Shown: positions 50,101-58,135 of the stretch, piece after piece
Layout: each line of letters begins with the position of its first letter
Numbering within the stretch: the first letter of the stretch is position 1
Notes under the pieces: generated by a model
What the model was told of the DNA's origin: nothing
Seen by the model: only the letters and a program-made list of their open reading frames with translations
The model's database searches: none
Assembly: GCF_000237085.1 (NCBI RefSeq)
Contig: NC_016627.1
Location: 1,896,118 to 1,960,117 of the forward strand
DNA: 64,000 bases
Direction of reading: 5' to 3'
From: Acetivibrio clariflavus DSM 19732
Lineage (GTDB): Bacteria > Bacillota > Clostridia > Acetivibrionales > Acetivibrionaceae
Translations under genes and position numbers: made by a program

Positions 50101-51872
50101 CTAACTATGCACAAAGAGCAGGTCGGGCAGGCAGAAGTTCAAGGTCTGCAGCGTATTCTCTGACATACTGCCCTAATAGCTCACACGATCAGAACTATTT
50201 TAAAGATCCTGTATCTATGATTAAGGGAACCATCCAACCACCTTCATTTAATGTAGATAATGAGAAAATTGCTTTGCGTCATATTTTTGCATCGGCATTC
50301 TCTTTCTTTTGGAGAAAGTATCCGGAACTATACAAAAGGACAATCGGTGAATTTTTTGATGCGGATGGAGTAAATGCATTAAAAAAATATCTTGAATCTC
50401 ATCCTGAAGATCTTAAAGAGTATTTATGCAATGTTTTAAGTCCTGAGTTGCAGAAGCATTATGAAATTAACACTTACGGCTGGACCAGTAAATTGTTTCT
50501 TAATGATCCTAATAATCCTGGAGTATTTGTTATAGCAATGAAAAAGTATGCTTCTGATATAGAGGAGCTTGAAAAAGCCAGAATAGACTGTACTGAAAGA
50601 CAAAAGAAGGTTGAACCCGGTTCCAAGGAAGATCGTGAATTGAGCAGGAAGATAAGGGATATTGGTAATTCTATTAATACAATTAGAAAACAAGAGATAA
50701 TTGAATTTTTATCTCGTAACAATATAATTCCTAAATACGGGTTTCCTGTTGATACAGTGGAATTGATGAGTTTTGGAAAAGGTGGAATATTAGATTCATT
50801 GTGTTTGGACAGGGACCTTTTTACAGCAATATCAGAATATGCACCAGAGTCAGAGGTTGTTGCAGACGGTAAGCTGATTACTAGCCGGTATGTTCGTGTT
50901 CTTAGCGGATTTGCATGGCCGGAATATAAGTATGTTATATGTAAAAATTGTCATACATTAATTAGAGTTATTTGGGTTGAAGATATTCCTAAAGAATGCA
51001 AGCAGTGTGGGCATAGTTTACCAAAGAAGATAAAAAAGTATGTTATACCTAAATTCGGCTTTATCATGGAAAACGGAGAGCCAGAAGATGCAGGAACAGA
51101 AAAGCCGGAACGCACATATAAGGGTTCAATATCATACATAGGAGATGGTACTCGGATTGAGTCGAATACATACTCAGTTTGCGGAAAAAAAGTTATTATC
51201 GGAACCAGTAAAATGGATGAGCTTGCTGTTCTGAATACTTCTAATTTTTATATTTGTAAGGTCTGTGGATATGGTAAGTTATACGATAATGATGCTGATT
51301 TAGCTAAGGAGTATGCCCATTACAAGCCAGACGGTTATCGTTGCAGCAACAAAATACTTTACCCATATTCTCTTGGACACGAATTTCAAACGGATGTTGT
51401 ACTATTGAAGTTCGTTTCAGAAAATATTACAGAAATCGATGTCGCATGGACTGTACTCTACTCGCTTCTTGAGGGACTTTGCAGACATCTAAGTATAGAT
51501 AGAAATGAATTGTCAGGATGTTTGCATTGGTTCCGTAACAATGAATTTTCAGACATAGGTAACTATAGTTTTGTTTTGTTTGATAATACTCCTGGTGGAG
51601 CCGGATATGTTAGACGAATGAGAGATATATCTACTCTTATAGGCATGTTAGAAGCAGGGGCTCAAGTTGTAAATGGGTGCACATGTGGCGGTGAAGAAGC
51701 TGATACTGCTTGCTATAGTTGCTTATGCAATTACTACAATCAGAAACAACATGATATTCTTAAACGACGATATGCCATTGATTTCTTCAATTCTCTTTTG
51801 AATGGAGAAAAAAAGTGGTGGGGAATTAGACTTCCTGATATCGGTTTAGTATCAAATATGGAAAATAACTGA
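47109..51872 (+). CDS. DEAD/DEAH-box helicase with C-terminal DUF1998 (DruE/DrmA-B-like)
   Basis: 1587 residues. Walker A TGTGSGKT at about 110-117, DEAH at about 252-255, SATLG at about 287, LTFSDNRQAAAFF (motif IV), QRAGRAGR (motif VI) at about 1001. Several Cys pairs form zinc knuckles (C-x2-C near 480-600 and 890). The C-terminus is DUF1998: LFDNTPGGAGYVRR (about 1491) and CTCGG...CYSCLCNYYNQ. This fused layout is that of DruE and of DrmA-DrmB, helicases of phage defence; MrfA is shorter. DNA-dependent helicase or translocase activity is likely. Confidence 0.88.
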   Translation: MMLFRPAESSKRIVEFFRKYLLTTFKTNNDIYNRQLKEQLSEDGVISKGPYISMSDSFEKDKTLRELVDEGILCRELLQLSELHPDRKLYKHQVEAICKANNGKNLIITTGTGSGKTECFLIPIINLLMREKEKGTLNPGVRTLIIYPMNALVNDQIRRLREIFIKYQESGITFGKYTGETLENYSDALDEFIEREGTEPIKNELISREQMRKTPPHILITNFAMLEYLLLRPGDSIFFNKQNASKWHSIVFDEAHTYCGAKGIEVATLIKRVKAMLNRNDIQFFLTSATLGDEKSNPQIINFAHSLCDVHFDEDSIIRSSTIAPAKPEITNKLDFSIYRELAEKIRNNFASDHILKFLKEKGIAISQAANTDEALEKTLYLMILHDDFYYEVRHHLLNKIKPLNQLADELNVSVDDITDFIAVASNAQYKGDRIFETKYHMFIRGIEGVYVTLNPSNKLFIRKMETYKEDPKSNDCGFKVFEITFCHNCNSTFIVGQTEDGYLVQKSKFNDDYSPEVYLLDGVYDEYDEENENENKFIVCAKCGAIERVSSVNGLFCGHGKENCNSLIKVKDFGDQLHTCPCCHVVNTQRSILRPFFLGNEAATAVIATALYNDLPDVKITKKIISIDDPFFGSGPEKLIEERENLVKQFLTFSDNRQAAAFFATYLQTTYRENLIKRIMTKICKDNLQVIYQGVRLCTFVSWLEEYFEKYNIYYPDERKKQAWLAVLKELTNYKAMNALQNMGILYFDLNIKIPENEKLQLSSDETTTLFKMMALYFIKDAAIKLPITLTKADYKKLSYAGEIKGFSLNYTQKKYFQSWLPAIGKENVRTKLLRKLFAEKDDEFILRLLKAIWDKLLYERIIEYDSESGKFLLSSEAITVKAVDKLYICNECKTVTPYCLKNVCANPRCNGSLVEYDYLKAMEDNHYYDVYHNLNINDLLVKEHTAQLGSQQAYSYQNDFKKKRINVLSCSTTFEMGVDVGTLETVFMRNMPPSPANYAQRAGRAGRSSRSAAYSLTYCPNSSHDQNYFKDPVSMIKGTIQPPSFNVDNEKIALRHIFASAFSFFWRKYPELYKRTIGEFFDADGVNALKKYLESHPEDLKEYLCNVLSPELQKHYEINTYGWTSKLFLNDPNNPGVFVIAMKKYASDIEELEKARIDCTERQKKVEPGSKEDRELSRKIRDIGNSINTIRKQEIIEFLSRNNIIPKYGFPVDTVELMSFGKGGILDSLCLDRDLFTAISEYAPESEVVADGKLITSRYVRVLSGFAWPEYKYVICKNCHTLIRVIWVEDIPKECKQCGHSLPKKIKKYVIPKFGFIMENGEPEDAGTEKPERTYKGSISYIGDGTRIESNTYSVCGKKVIIGTSKMDELAVLNTSNFYICKVCGYGKLYDNDADLAKEYAHYKPDGYRCSNKILYPYSLGHEFQTDVVLLKFVSENITEIDVAWTVLYSLLEGLCRHLSIDRNELSGCLHWFRNNEFSDIGNYSFVLFDNTPGGAGYVRRMRDISTLIGMLEAGAQVVNGCTCGGEEADTACYSCLCNYYNQKQHDILKRRYAIDFFNSLLNGEKKWWGIRLPDIGLVSNMENN

Positions 51873-51875
51873 TAA

Positions 51876-52211
51876 AAAGCAGGCAATTTTTATCCGGACT
51901 TTGTGTTATGGATTGATACGCCCGATATGCAATATATTTCCTTTATCGACCCAAAAGGGTTACGCATTTGCAATGGGATGATCCTAAAATCGAGTTTCAT
52001 GCCACAATTAAAGAGCTTGAAGTGCGTCTTCAACCTATAAGCAGCGATAACAAAATCGTGCTGAATTTTTTTATAATGTCCGGCACCATTCCGAGGATTT
52101 GAGTCAGTGGTGGGGAAAAGGCAAGCCGGAACGCAGAGCGAAGAATGTGTTTGCCTTGATGAAGACGATTGCATTGATGGTATGATATCGAAAATATTGA
52201 AATCGGAATAG
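51876..52211 (+). pseudogene. 3' remnant of a type III restriction-helicase (Res) gene
   Basis: Right after the helicase stop the sequence reads GNFYPDFVLWIDTPD and FIDPKG, then continues in other frames with EFHATIKELEVRLQP, DLSQWWGKGKPERRAKN and LDEDDCIDGMISKILKSE, ending at 52211. Each piece is the expected next part of the C-terminus of a Res-type helicase, so at least three frameshifts are needed. No N-terminal part exists in the window. Confidence 0.75.
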
Positions 52212-52360
52212 CTTATTGTTGAATATTAAGCTACTAATTACGTAATCCGATAGTACCAATTGGAAAAAATCAGTTTATTAAGTACAGAAAAATAAGAAAT
52301 AAATTTCTGTTAGTAGCATAATTGTAAAATTAATGACAATATTGACATACTTTATCAAGA

Positions 52361-52380
52361 ACACCCAAATGGGTGTTTTT
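52361..52380. terminator. small hairpin terminator
   Basis: ACACCC AAAT GGGTGT followed by TTTTT. Confidence 0.65.
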
Positions 52381-52463
52381 ATTGGCTTTAGCCTGATTCA
52401 CACGCAAAGCGTGTGAATCAAAAAACCACCCGCTATGCGGGTGCGAGACAGGAGTTATACAAA

Positions 52464-52529
52464 AAAATCACCTTTCCGTTATAATAGAGTTGTTCAAGCT
52501 ACTATAATAACAAAAGGAAAGGTGATTTT
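52464..52529 (+). promoter_or_regulatory. tnpA: stem that hides the tnpA ribosome site
   Basis: AAAATCACCTTTCC (52464-52477) is the exact complement of GGAAAGGTGATTTT (52516-52529), which contains the ribosome site two bases before the ATG. Inner arms (GTTATAATAG and CTATAATAAC) also pair. IS200 tnpA is known to be repressed by such a stem. Confidence 0.7.
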
Positions 52530-52530
52530 A

Positions 52531-52986
52531 ATGGCAAACAAAGAACACAGTTTAGCACGAACTAAATGGATGTGTAAATATCATATAGTATTTACACCTA
52601 AGTATAGACGAAAAATAATTTATAATCAATACAAACAAAGTATAAGGGAAATAATAAAACAACTATGCAAATATAAAGGAGTCGAGATAATAGAAGGACA
52701 TTTGATGCCAGACCATATACATATGTTAGTAAGCATACCACCCAAAATGAGTGTATCAAGCTTTATGGGATACTTGAAAGGGAAAAGTGCACTTATGATA
52801 TTTGATAGACATGCAAACTTAAAATATAAGTTTGGGAACAGACACTTTTGGGCGGAAGGATACTATGTAAGTACAGTAGGACTAAATGAAGCAACAATTA
52901 AGAAATACATACAAGAGCAATATAAACATGACATAATGATAGATAAGTTAAGTGTGAAAGAGTATGAAGACCCCTTTAAGGGGTAG
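52531..52986 (+). CDS. tnpA: IS200 TnpA Y1 transposase
   Basis: 151 residues from ATG 52531; the frame upstream to 52435 is the mRNA leader. The HUH motif HLMPDHIHMLV (His-x-His at about 67 and 69) and the Tyr-bearing FWAEGYYVSTVG helix are visible. Single-strand cut-and-paste transposase. Complete length for the family. Confidence 0.95.
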   Translation: MANKEHSLARTKWMCKYHIVFTPKYRRKIIYNQYKQSIREIIKQLCKYKGVEIIEGHLMPDHIHMLVSIPPKMSVSSFMGYLKGKSALMIFDRHANLKYKFGNRHFWAEGYYVSTVGLNEATIKKYIQEQYKHDIMIDKLSVKEYEDPFKG

Positions 52987-53240
52987 TTGGTAATAAGTTC
53001 GTCCCTTTAGGGACTGCAAAAGTGACAAAGGCAAAGTGGCTTGAACGAAGTGAAAGCCAGCGTCTTTAGGCGCTGGCCGGTAACACGCCCTTATAGGGCT
53101 GAGCAAACCACCCGTTTTACGGGTGGTCATGATTTTATAATGTTTAATTTATAGACTCCTAACAAAGAGGTGATGCCTATGCTTGTACTAATATGGATAT
53201 TATGACTTCAATAACACACAAACCAAAGGAGGAAATCAAA
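52987..53240. other. IS200 right end and IS21 left end
   Basis: The IS200 right-end hairpin lies at 53105-53125; the presumed IS21 left end TGTTTAATTTATAG starts at 53141. The istA ribosome site AAGGAGGAAA lies at 53225-53234. No further gene. Confidence 0.5.
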
Positions 53241-53241
53241 A

Positions 53242-54714
53242 ATGATTGGAATCGAGCAATACCGAAAAATTCAGGAGTACAAAGCACTTGGACTTGCTCA
53301 GACAAAAACCGCAAAAGCACTGGGGATAACCTATTCTTCTGTCAGTAAATACTGGATTATGAGCGAAGAAGATTATGTAAGGGAAGCTGAAAAGGAAAGG
53401 TACCACATGGATAACTATCGTCAGTACATACTGGAACATTTGAAAATTTGTCCACAAATGAGGGATACAAACATCTATCTCAAATTGGTGGAGGCCTTCC
53501 CTGATTTACAAGTTAAACGAGCTACATTCTACCGCTATATGAAAGCCTTAAGGGAACAGCACGGGTATCCGCATGCCAGTAAACGTAAAACCTCACCCCG
53601 TGAAATTTCTCCACCGGGATATGAAGCGCAGGCGGATTTTGGTCAATACAAACTTAAGGATATGTACGGGCGAATTGTACGAATATATTTCTTTTGCATG
53701 GTTCTGAGTTATAGCAGAATGAAATTTGTTTATTTTTCACCGGATCCCTTTACAACCAAAACTGCCATTAAAGCTCATAACTATGCATTCCAATATTTTG
53801 GAGGAAGAACACAGACTATTCTTTATGACCTTGACCGTGTCTATGTAGTCAGTGAAAATCTGGGAAATATCATATTCGTACCTGCCTTTGAGGAATATGT
53901 TAAGCGTATAGGTTACAGTGTTTCGCTATGTAGACCAAGAGATCCTCAAAGTAAAGGCAAGGTTGAAGAGGTGATTGGATACATAAAGCAAAGTTTTCTT
54001 GAGGGCAGGATATACACCGGAATTGATTGCCTTAACAGTGCTGCCCTTGCATGGTTAGATAGGGAAGGCAACGGGCGAATACATACTGTGACCAGAAAAG
54101 TGCCGCGTGAAATGTTCATGGAAGAGCAAAAATACCTGTTCCATGTCAAACCTTATTCCGAAGTATCAAGCACTGTGGCCTCCTTTGATAAGGATGGAGT
54201 GGTAAGTTATAAAGGCAACCGTTATCAGATTAATACAGGTATGATGGATGCTCATAAACGCATTCGAATTGAAGATGATGGTGAAATGCTTTTGTTCTAT
54301 GATGCTGAAACAAATGATTTATTGGCTAAATATCCAGTCACAGAAGATACCGGGCAGTTGTTCAAACCAGAAGAAAATTACAGCAGAGACAGGGTTTCTT
54401 TAACCATCATAAAACAATATTTTGCAGAATACGAAATAGCTCAGGAATTCATTCGCCGGATGGAGCAGCAACAGTCGAAATATTTTAATACACATTGCAT
54501 TCGATTATACCGGATGACAAAGTTTTATACAATTGGACAATTGCTTGATGGAATAGAATACTGCATTGATACTGAACGCTGCAGTGCCTATGAGCTTTTG
54601 GCTTATCTCATGTATCAGTACGGAGAGCATATAGCTAAGAAGTTTTTGCCGAATCAGCAGTATTTTAACCATTTGGCCAAGAGTAAAGAAATAAGGAGGG
54701 AAATCGATGGCTGA
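53242..54714 (+). CDS. istA: IS21 transposase IstA
   Basis: 490 residues. HTH near residues 18-40 (QTKTAKALGITYSSVSKYW), then the DDE integrase core: QADFGQYKL (Asp), ILYDLDRVYV, RPRDPQSKGKVEEVIG (the D-x5-K/E segment). The typical C-terminal Mu-B binding tail ends in IRREIDG. Full length. Confidence 0.95.
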   Translation: MIGIEQYRKIQEYKALGLAQTKTAKALGITYSSVSKYWIMSEEDYVREAEKERYHMDNYRQYILEHLKICPQMRDTNIYLKLVEAFPDLQVKRATFYRYMKALREQHGYPHASKRKTSPREISPPGYEAQADFGQYKLKDMYGRIVRIYFFCMVLSYSRMKFVYFSPDPFTTKTAIKAHNYAFQYFGGRTQTILYDLDRVYVVSENLGNIIFVPAFEEYVKRIGYSVSLCRPRDPQSKGKVEEVIGYIKQSFLEGRIYTGIDCLNSAALAWLDREGNGRIHTVTRKVPREMFMEEQKYLFHVKPYSEVSSTVASFDKDGVVSYKGNRYQINTGMMDAHKRIRIEDDGEMLLFYDAETNDLLAKYPVTEDTGQLFKPEENYSRDRVSLTIIKQYFAEYEIAQEFIRRMEQQQSKYFNTHCIRLYRMTKFYTIGQLLDGIEYCIDTERCSAYELLAYLMYQYGEHIAKKFLPNQQYFNHLAKSKEIRREIDG

Positions 54715-55393
54715 TATAACAGAAATCCGTGAATTGGCCCAAAAGCTCAACCTTTGGAGTATCGCAAGGGGATACATTGATTTGAACGATGAGAAACTAT
54801 CAAACCATGAATATCTTAAGATGGTGTTAGAAAAAGAATTGGAGATTAGGGCCAGACAAAAACACACCAAGCTGAGGAAGGCAAGTAAGCTTCCAAACAA
54901 AGCATTTGACACATCGAACTCAAACAAGGGCTTAAAATGGCAGATTAAACAGTTATCCAACCTGACATGGCTTAAGGAAGAGCAAAACTTAATCCTGCTG
55001 GGAAAATGCGGGACGGGTAAGACCGGTCTTGCAGCGCAGCTTGGAGAAACTGCAATCAGCAATGGACATAAAACCTATTATGCGCCTTTTGATAATTTTA
55101 TCGCAGTGGCAGAAAAGAAAGCCACAAATCCAAAAGCAGAAGCGATCTTTTCTTATATGCAGGAATGTGACTTAATTATTATTGATGATGTCTTTTATGT
55201 GGAACCAACCAGGGCAGAACTGCAGGTTTTCTACCGGGCAGTTACCTTTCTTAATGAAACCAGAAGCATTATTTTTATAACCAATCGTGAACTGTCAGCA
55301 TGGATAGATGCAGCCGAAGACAAGCACCTTTGCCAGACTTTATTGGACAGAATGATGGTCAATTGTCAAATTGTTCGTTTGACTGACAAGTAA
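54707..55393 (+). CDS. istB: IS21 helper ATPase IstB
   Basis: 228 residues. The Walker A loop GKCGTGKT (about 103-110), Walker B LIIIDDV (about 158-164), and IIFITNRELSAW. The N-terminal ~60 residues carry the usual IstB leader domain. It overlaps istA, so translation is coupled. Slightly short for the family (about 250). Confidence 0.94.
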   Translation: MADITEIRELAQKLNLWSIARGYIDLNDEKLSNHEYLKMVLEKELEIRARQKHTKLRKASKLPNKAFDTSNSNKGLKWQIKQLSNLTWLKEEQNLILLGKCGTGKTGLAAQLGETAISNGHKTYYAPFDNFIAVAEKKATNPKAEAIFSYMQECDLIIIDDVFYVEPTRAELQVFYRAVTFLNETRSIIFITNRELSAWIDAAEDKHLCQTLLDRMMVNCQIVRLTDK

Positions 55394-55420
55394 ATAAAAA
55401 CACTCACTTCTTTTTTAACA

Positions 55421-55512
55421 GGGGCAAATACCTCGTTTGAAAACAATGCCGAAAAACGGCTTAAAATAGATGCAAAAAATCTCACGAAATTCAAAGAACT
55501 GCTTAACTTTTG
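55421..55512 (+). pseudogene. C-terminal fragment of an unknown phage-type gene
   Basis: Directly after the IS21 end the frame reads TGANTSFENNAEKRLKIDA and stops with KFKELLNF TGA at 55510-55512. Neither a start nor a ribosome site remains. The gene family is not identified; the sequence next to it (GGGCGGGGGGTCACGCG, 55575-55591) is GC-rich, unlike its surroundings. Confidence 0.35.
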
Positions 55513-55544
55513 AGATTTTCTGCAGTTTATAGGGTAGGGGGATC

Positions 55545-56175
55545 TAAATCTCTACCGCTTTTCATCCCGGAAACGGGCGGGGGGTCACGCGCGAAAAATC
55601 GCAGTTTCAAACGGTGTCATGAAATATTCCGCAGGGTTCATTGGAATAACCGAGGAAAGAAATCAATCGTATGGAGATGCATCAGTAGATTGGAAAACAC
55701 CGGTTTGTTTTGTACCGCTTCCACTATACTTGAAGATACGCTTAAAGAGAAAATTGTAGATGCCATCAATGTAGCGGTCAGCGGAAAAAACTCTTTTCTG
55801 GCCATACTGAAGAAGAATATTGAAACCGTATTAAGCGAGGATTTGGATGAGAGTACAGCAGATATTGATAAAAGGCTGGAAGAACTCCAAACCGAGTTAA
55901 TCCAAAAGGCAAATTCAAAGGAAGCATACGATAATATTGTCAACGAGATTTACCGACTACGTGATCTAAGGCAAGAAACTCTTTCGAGAAACGCTCTCCG
56001 TCAAGATAAGAGGGATCGGATTGCTGAGATGACGGACTTTCTTAACACGCAAACCGGTGATATTACGGAGTTTGATGATAAACTGGTTAGAAAATTAGTT
56101 GAAAAAGCGATTGTATATGATGACAATATAGTGGTTGAGTTTAAGTCGGGGTTAGAAATAGTAGTGAATCTATAA
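55545..56175 (+). pseudogene. large serine recombinase, C-terminal remnant
   Basis: From Cys at about 55615 the frame reads CHEIFRRVHWNNRGKKS, CISRLENTGLFCTA and a coiled-coil helix, the zinc-ribbon and C-terminal domains of TnpX-type large serine recombinases (usual length above 500 residues). The N-terminal catalytic and DNA-binding domains are absent. The first ~35 codons of the open frame belong to unrelated GC-rich sequence. Confidence 0.8.
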
Positions 56176-56190
56176 GATTGTAATAAGATT

Positions 56191-56233
56191 GCTGCCAGTT
56201 GAGGAGGAAATCTTCTTAATTGGCGGCTTTTTA
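56191..56233 (+). terminator. terminator after the recombinase remnant
   Basis: GCTGCCAGTTGAGGAG pairs with CTTCTTAATTGGCGGC through four G-T pairs, followed by TTTTTAAT. Confidence 0.7.
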
Positions 56234-56249
56234 ATCTGAGAAAAGGGTG

Positions 56250-56277
56250 TTACGTGAGATTTTACATAGATTTAACC
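56250..56277 (+). promoter_or_regulatory. possible Pho box of the pst operon
   Basis: Three hexamers TTACGT, TTTACA and TTAACC start at 56250, 56261 and 56272, an 11-base period, similar to the TTAACA direct repeats bound by PhoP in Bacillus. The pst operon starts 80 bases downstream and encodes its own PhoB/PhoR. Confidence 0.4.
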
Positions 56278-56356
56278 TTAACCTGCCTTTAGATTTTACT
56301 ATTCTGCTGTAATATTTGAATTGTAAATAAACTGGAGGAAAAGGAGAAAAAACGTT

Positions 56357-57211
56357 ATGAAAAAGATGAAAAGAATTGTATTGACCGTAACCATACTGGC
56401 ACTCTTTTTTACAGGCTGTGCAACTGGAGGTGGTAATGAAATTGTAGTTGTTTCCCGGGAAGATGGTTCGGGCACCAGAGGAGCATTTATTGAACTTTTT
56501 GGAATTGAAGAAAAGGATGCAAATGGGAATAAGGTAGATAATACAACAGACGAAGCAATCGTAGTAAACAGTACTTCCATCGTAATGACCACAGTAGCCG
56601 GCAATAAGAACGCCATAGGGTATATCTCCCTGGGTTCTTTGAATGATACTGTCAAAGCAGTTAAAGTTGATGGAATAGAACCCACTGTTGAAAATATTAA
56701 AAACAATACTTACAAGGTTTTCAGGCCTTTTAATATTGCAACAAGGGATGACATCAGCGAACTGGCACAGGATTTCATCAGCTTTATCCTTAGCAGTGAC
56801 GGACAAAAGGTCGTGGAAGAAAATAGTTATATTGCTGCATCAGAAAAAGGCCCTTACAGCAGTACGAAGCCATCCGGTAAAATAGTAATAGCTGGGTCTT
56901 CCTCGGTAACACCGCTCATGGAGAAGTTAAAAGAGGCTTATTTGAAAGTGAATACCAATGCAGAAATTGAAATACAGGCGAGTGATTCCACAACGGGAAT
57001 GAAATTAGCTATGGAAGGAACATGCGATATTGGTATGGCATCCAGAGAATTGAAGGAGAGCGAATTGAAGAAGTTAAAGCCAACAGTTATAGCCATGGAT
57101 GGTCTTGCTATCATTGTAAACAAGGAAAACCCGGTAAGTAATCTGACAAGTGACCAAATTAAAGGTATTTTCAAAGGAGAAATTACCTCTTGGAATGAGG
57201 TTGCTAAGTAA
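56357..57211 (+). CDS. pstS: phosphate-binding lipoprotein PstS, halves in swapped order
   Basis: 284 residues with a lipoprotein signal (LALFFTGC). PstS binds phosphate outside the membrane for PstCAB. Here the half that normally ends the protein comes first (VSREDGSGTRGAF, about 31-43; IGYISLGSL; GQKVVEENSY), and the half that normally begins it comes last (SGKIVIAGSSSVTPLME, about 174-189; DIGMASRELK; GEITSWNEV). The phosphate-contacting loops SSSVTP and DGSGTRG are both kept, so the site could rebuild. AGGAAAAGGAG precedes the ATG. Confidence 0.88.
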   Translation: MKKMKRIVLTVTILALFFTGCATGGGNEIVVVSREDGSGTRGAFIELFGIEEKDANGNKVDNTTDEAIVVNSTSIVMTTVAGNKNAIGYISLGSLNDTVKAVKVDGIEPTVENIKNNTYKVFRPFNIATRDDISELAQDFISFILSSDGQKVVEENSYIAASEKGPYSSTKPSGKIVIAGSSSVTPLMEKLKEAYLKVNTNAEIEIQASDSTTGMKLAMEGTCDIGMASRELKESELKKLKPTVIAMDGLAIIVNKENPVSNLTSDQIKGIFKGEITSWNEVAK

Positions 57212-57219
57212 GATAAAAC

Positions 57220-57264
57220 AAGCCAGCGGAGCATTTGCTGGATGAGACGCACATTCTGGCTTTT
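57220..57264 (+). promoter_or_regulatory. intercistronic hairpin between pstS and pstC
   Basis: AAGCCAG pairs with CTGGCTT across ~29 bases, followed by TTTAAG. It may lower transcription of the permease genes relative to the abundant binding protein. Confidence 0.45.
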
Positions 57265-57280
57265 AAGGGGTTAAGTATCT

Positions 57281-58135
57281 ATGACAAAATACAAAGAAAG
57301 CATAATGAAAGCAATATTTTTTGCAGCAGCCTGCACATCCATTCTGGCTGTCACGCTTATTTGTTTATTTCTATTTATAAATGGTATCCCTGCTATGACT
57401 AAGATCGGAATATTTGATTTTCTGATGGGCACAACATGGAAACCGAATAATACGCCTCCTTCATTTGGTATTTTACCCATGATCCTGGGAAGCATCTATG
57501 TAACAGCCGGCGCTGCGGTCATCGGAGTACCCATAGGAATTTTAACAGCTGTATTCATGGCCCATTATTGTCCCTCAAAGCTTTACCGCATCTTGGAACC
57601 TGCCATAAACTTGCTCGCAGGTATTCCTTCCATAGTATACGGATTTTTCGGGCTTGTAGTGATAGTACCCTTTATCCGCGATACCTTTGGGGGTGATGGC
57701 AACAGCATGCTGGCGGCATCCATTCTCTTAGGCATCATGATTCTGCCTACGATTGTAGGTATAAGCGAATCAGCAATCAGAGCCATACCCCAAAGTTATT
57801 ATGAGGGTGCGCTGGCTCTCGGTGCAAGTCACGAGAGAAGCATCTTTTTTGTAATTCTTCCGGCAGCAAAATCCGGTATCATGGCTGCTATAGTCTTAGG
57901 GATAGGCAGAGCCATAGGAGAGACCATGGCAGTCATCATGGTTGCAGGAAACCAGGCAAGAATGCCTGCCGGGTTGTTGAAAGGCGTTAGAACACTTACA
58001 GCCAATATAATAAATGAAATGGGCTATGCTGCGGAATTGCATAGAGAGGCTCTAATTGCGACAGGTGTCGTGCTGTTTGTTTTCATTCTTATTATAAATT
58101 TATTACTATCATTGCTTAAAAGGAGGACTGGCTGA
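57281..58135 (+). CDS. pstC: phosphate ABC permease PstC
   Basis: 284 residues with about six membrane helices. The binding-protein-dependent permease loop EGALALGASHERSIFFVILP (about 179-198) contacts PstB. GIPSIVYGFFGLVV is the family signature. One-base overlap with pstA (TGATG). Confidence 0.95.
   Translation: MTKYKESIMKAIFFAAACTSILAVTLICLFLFINGIPAMTKIGIFDFLMGTTWKPNNTPPSFGILPMILGSIYVTAGAAVIGVPIGILTAVFMAHYCPSKLYRILEPAINLLAGIPSIVYGFFGLVVIVPFIRDTFGGDGNSMLAASILLGIMILPTIVGISESAIRAIPQSYYEGALALGASHERSIFFVILPAAKSGIMAAIVLGIGRAIGETMAVIMVAGNQARMPAGLLKGVRTLTANIINEMGYAAELHREALIATGVVLFVFILIINLLLSLLKRRTG

Larger units (their letters stand above)
52394..53130 (+). mobile_element. IS200/IS605-type insertion sequence
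   Basis: One tnpA gene flanked by subterminal hairpins: a left one near 52423-52442 (CCACCCGCTATGCGGGTG) and a right one at 53105-53125 (ACCACCCGTTTTACGGGTGG). Length about 700 bases is normal for IS200. The exact ends are not fixed because IS200 makes no target duplication; an extra hairpin (GATTCACACGC) at 52394-52418 may lie just outside. Confidence 0.8.
53141..55420 (+). mobile_element. IS21-family insertion sequence
   Basis: istA and istB overlapping by eight bases, bounded by TGTTTAATT at the left and TTTTTTAACA (complement TGTTAAAAA) at the right. Both ends fit TG...CA. Target duplications are not found (TATAA before, GGGGC after), so the ends are provisional. Confidence 0.65.
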
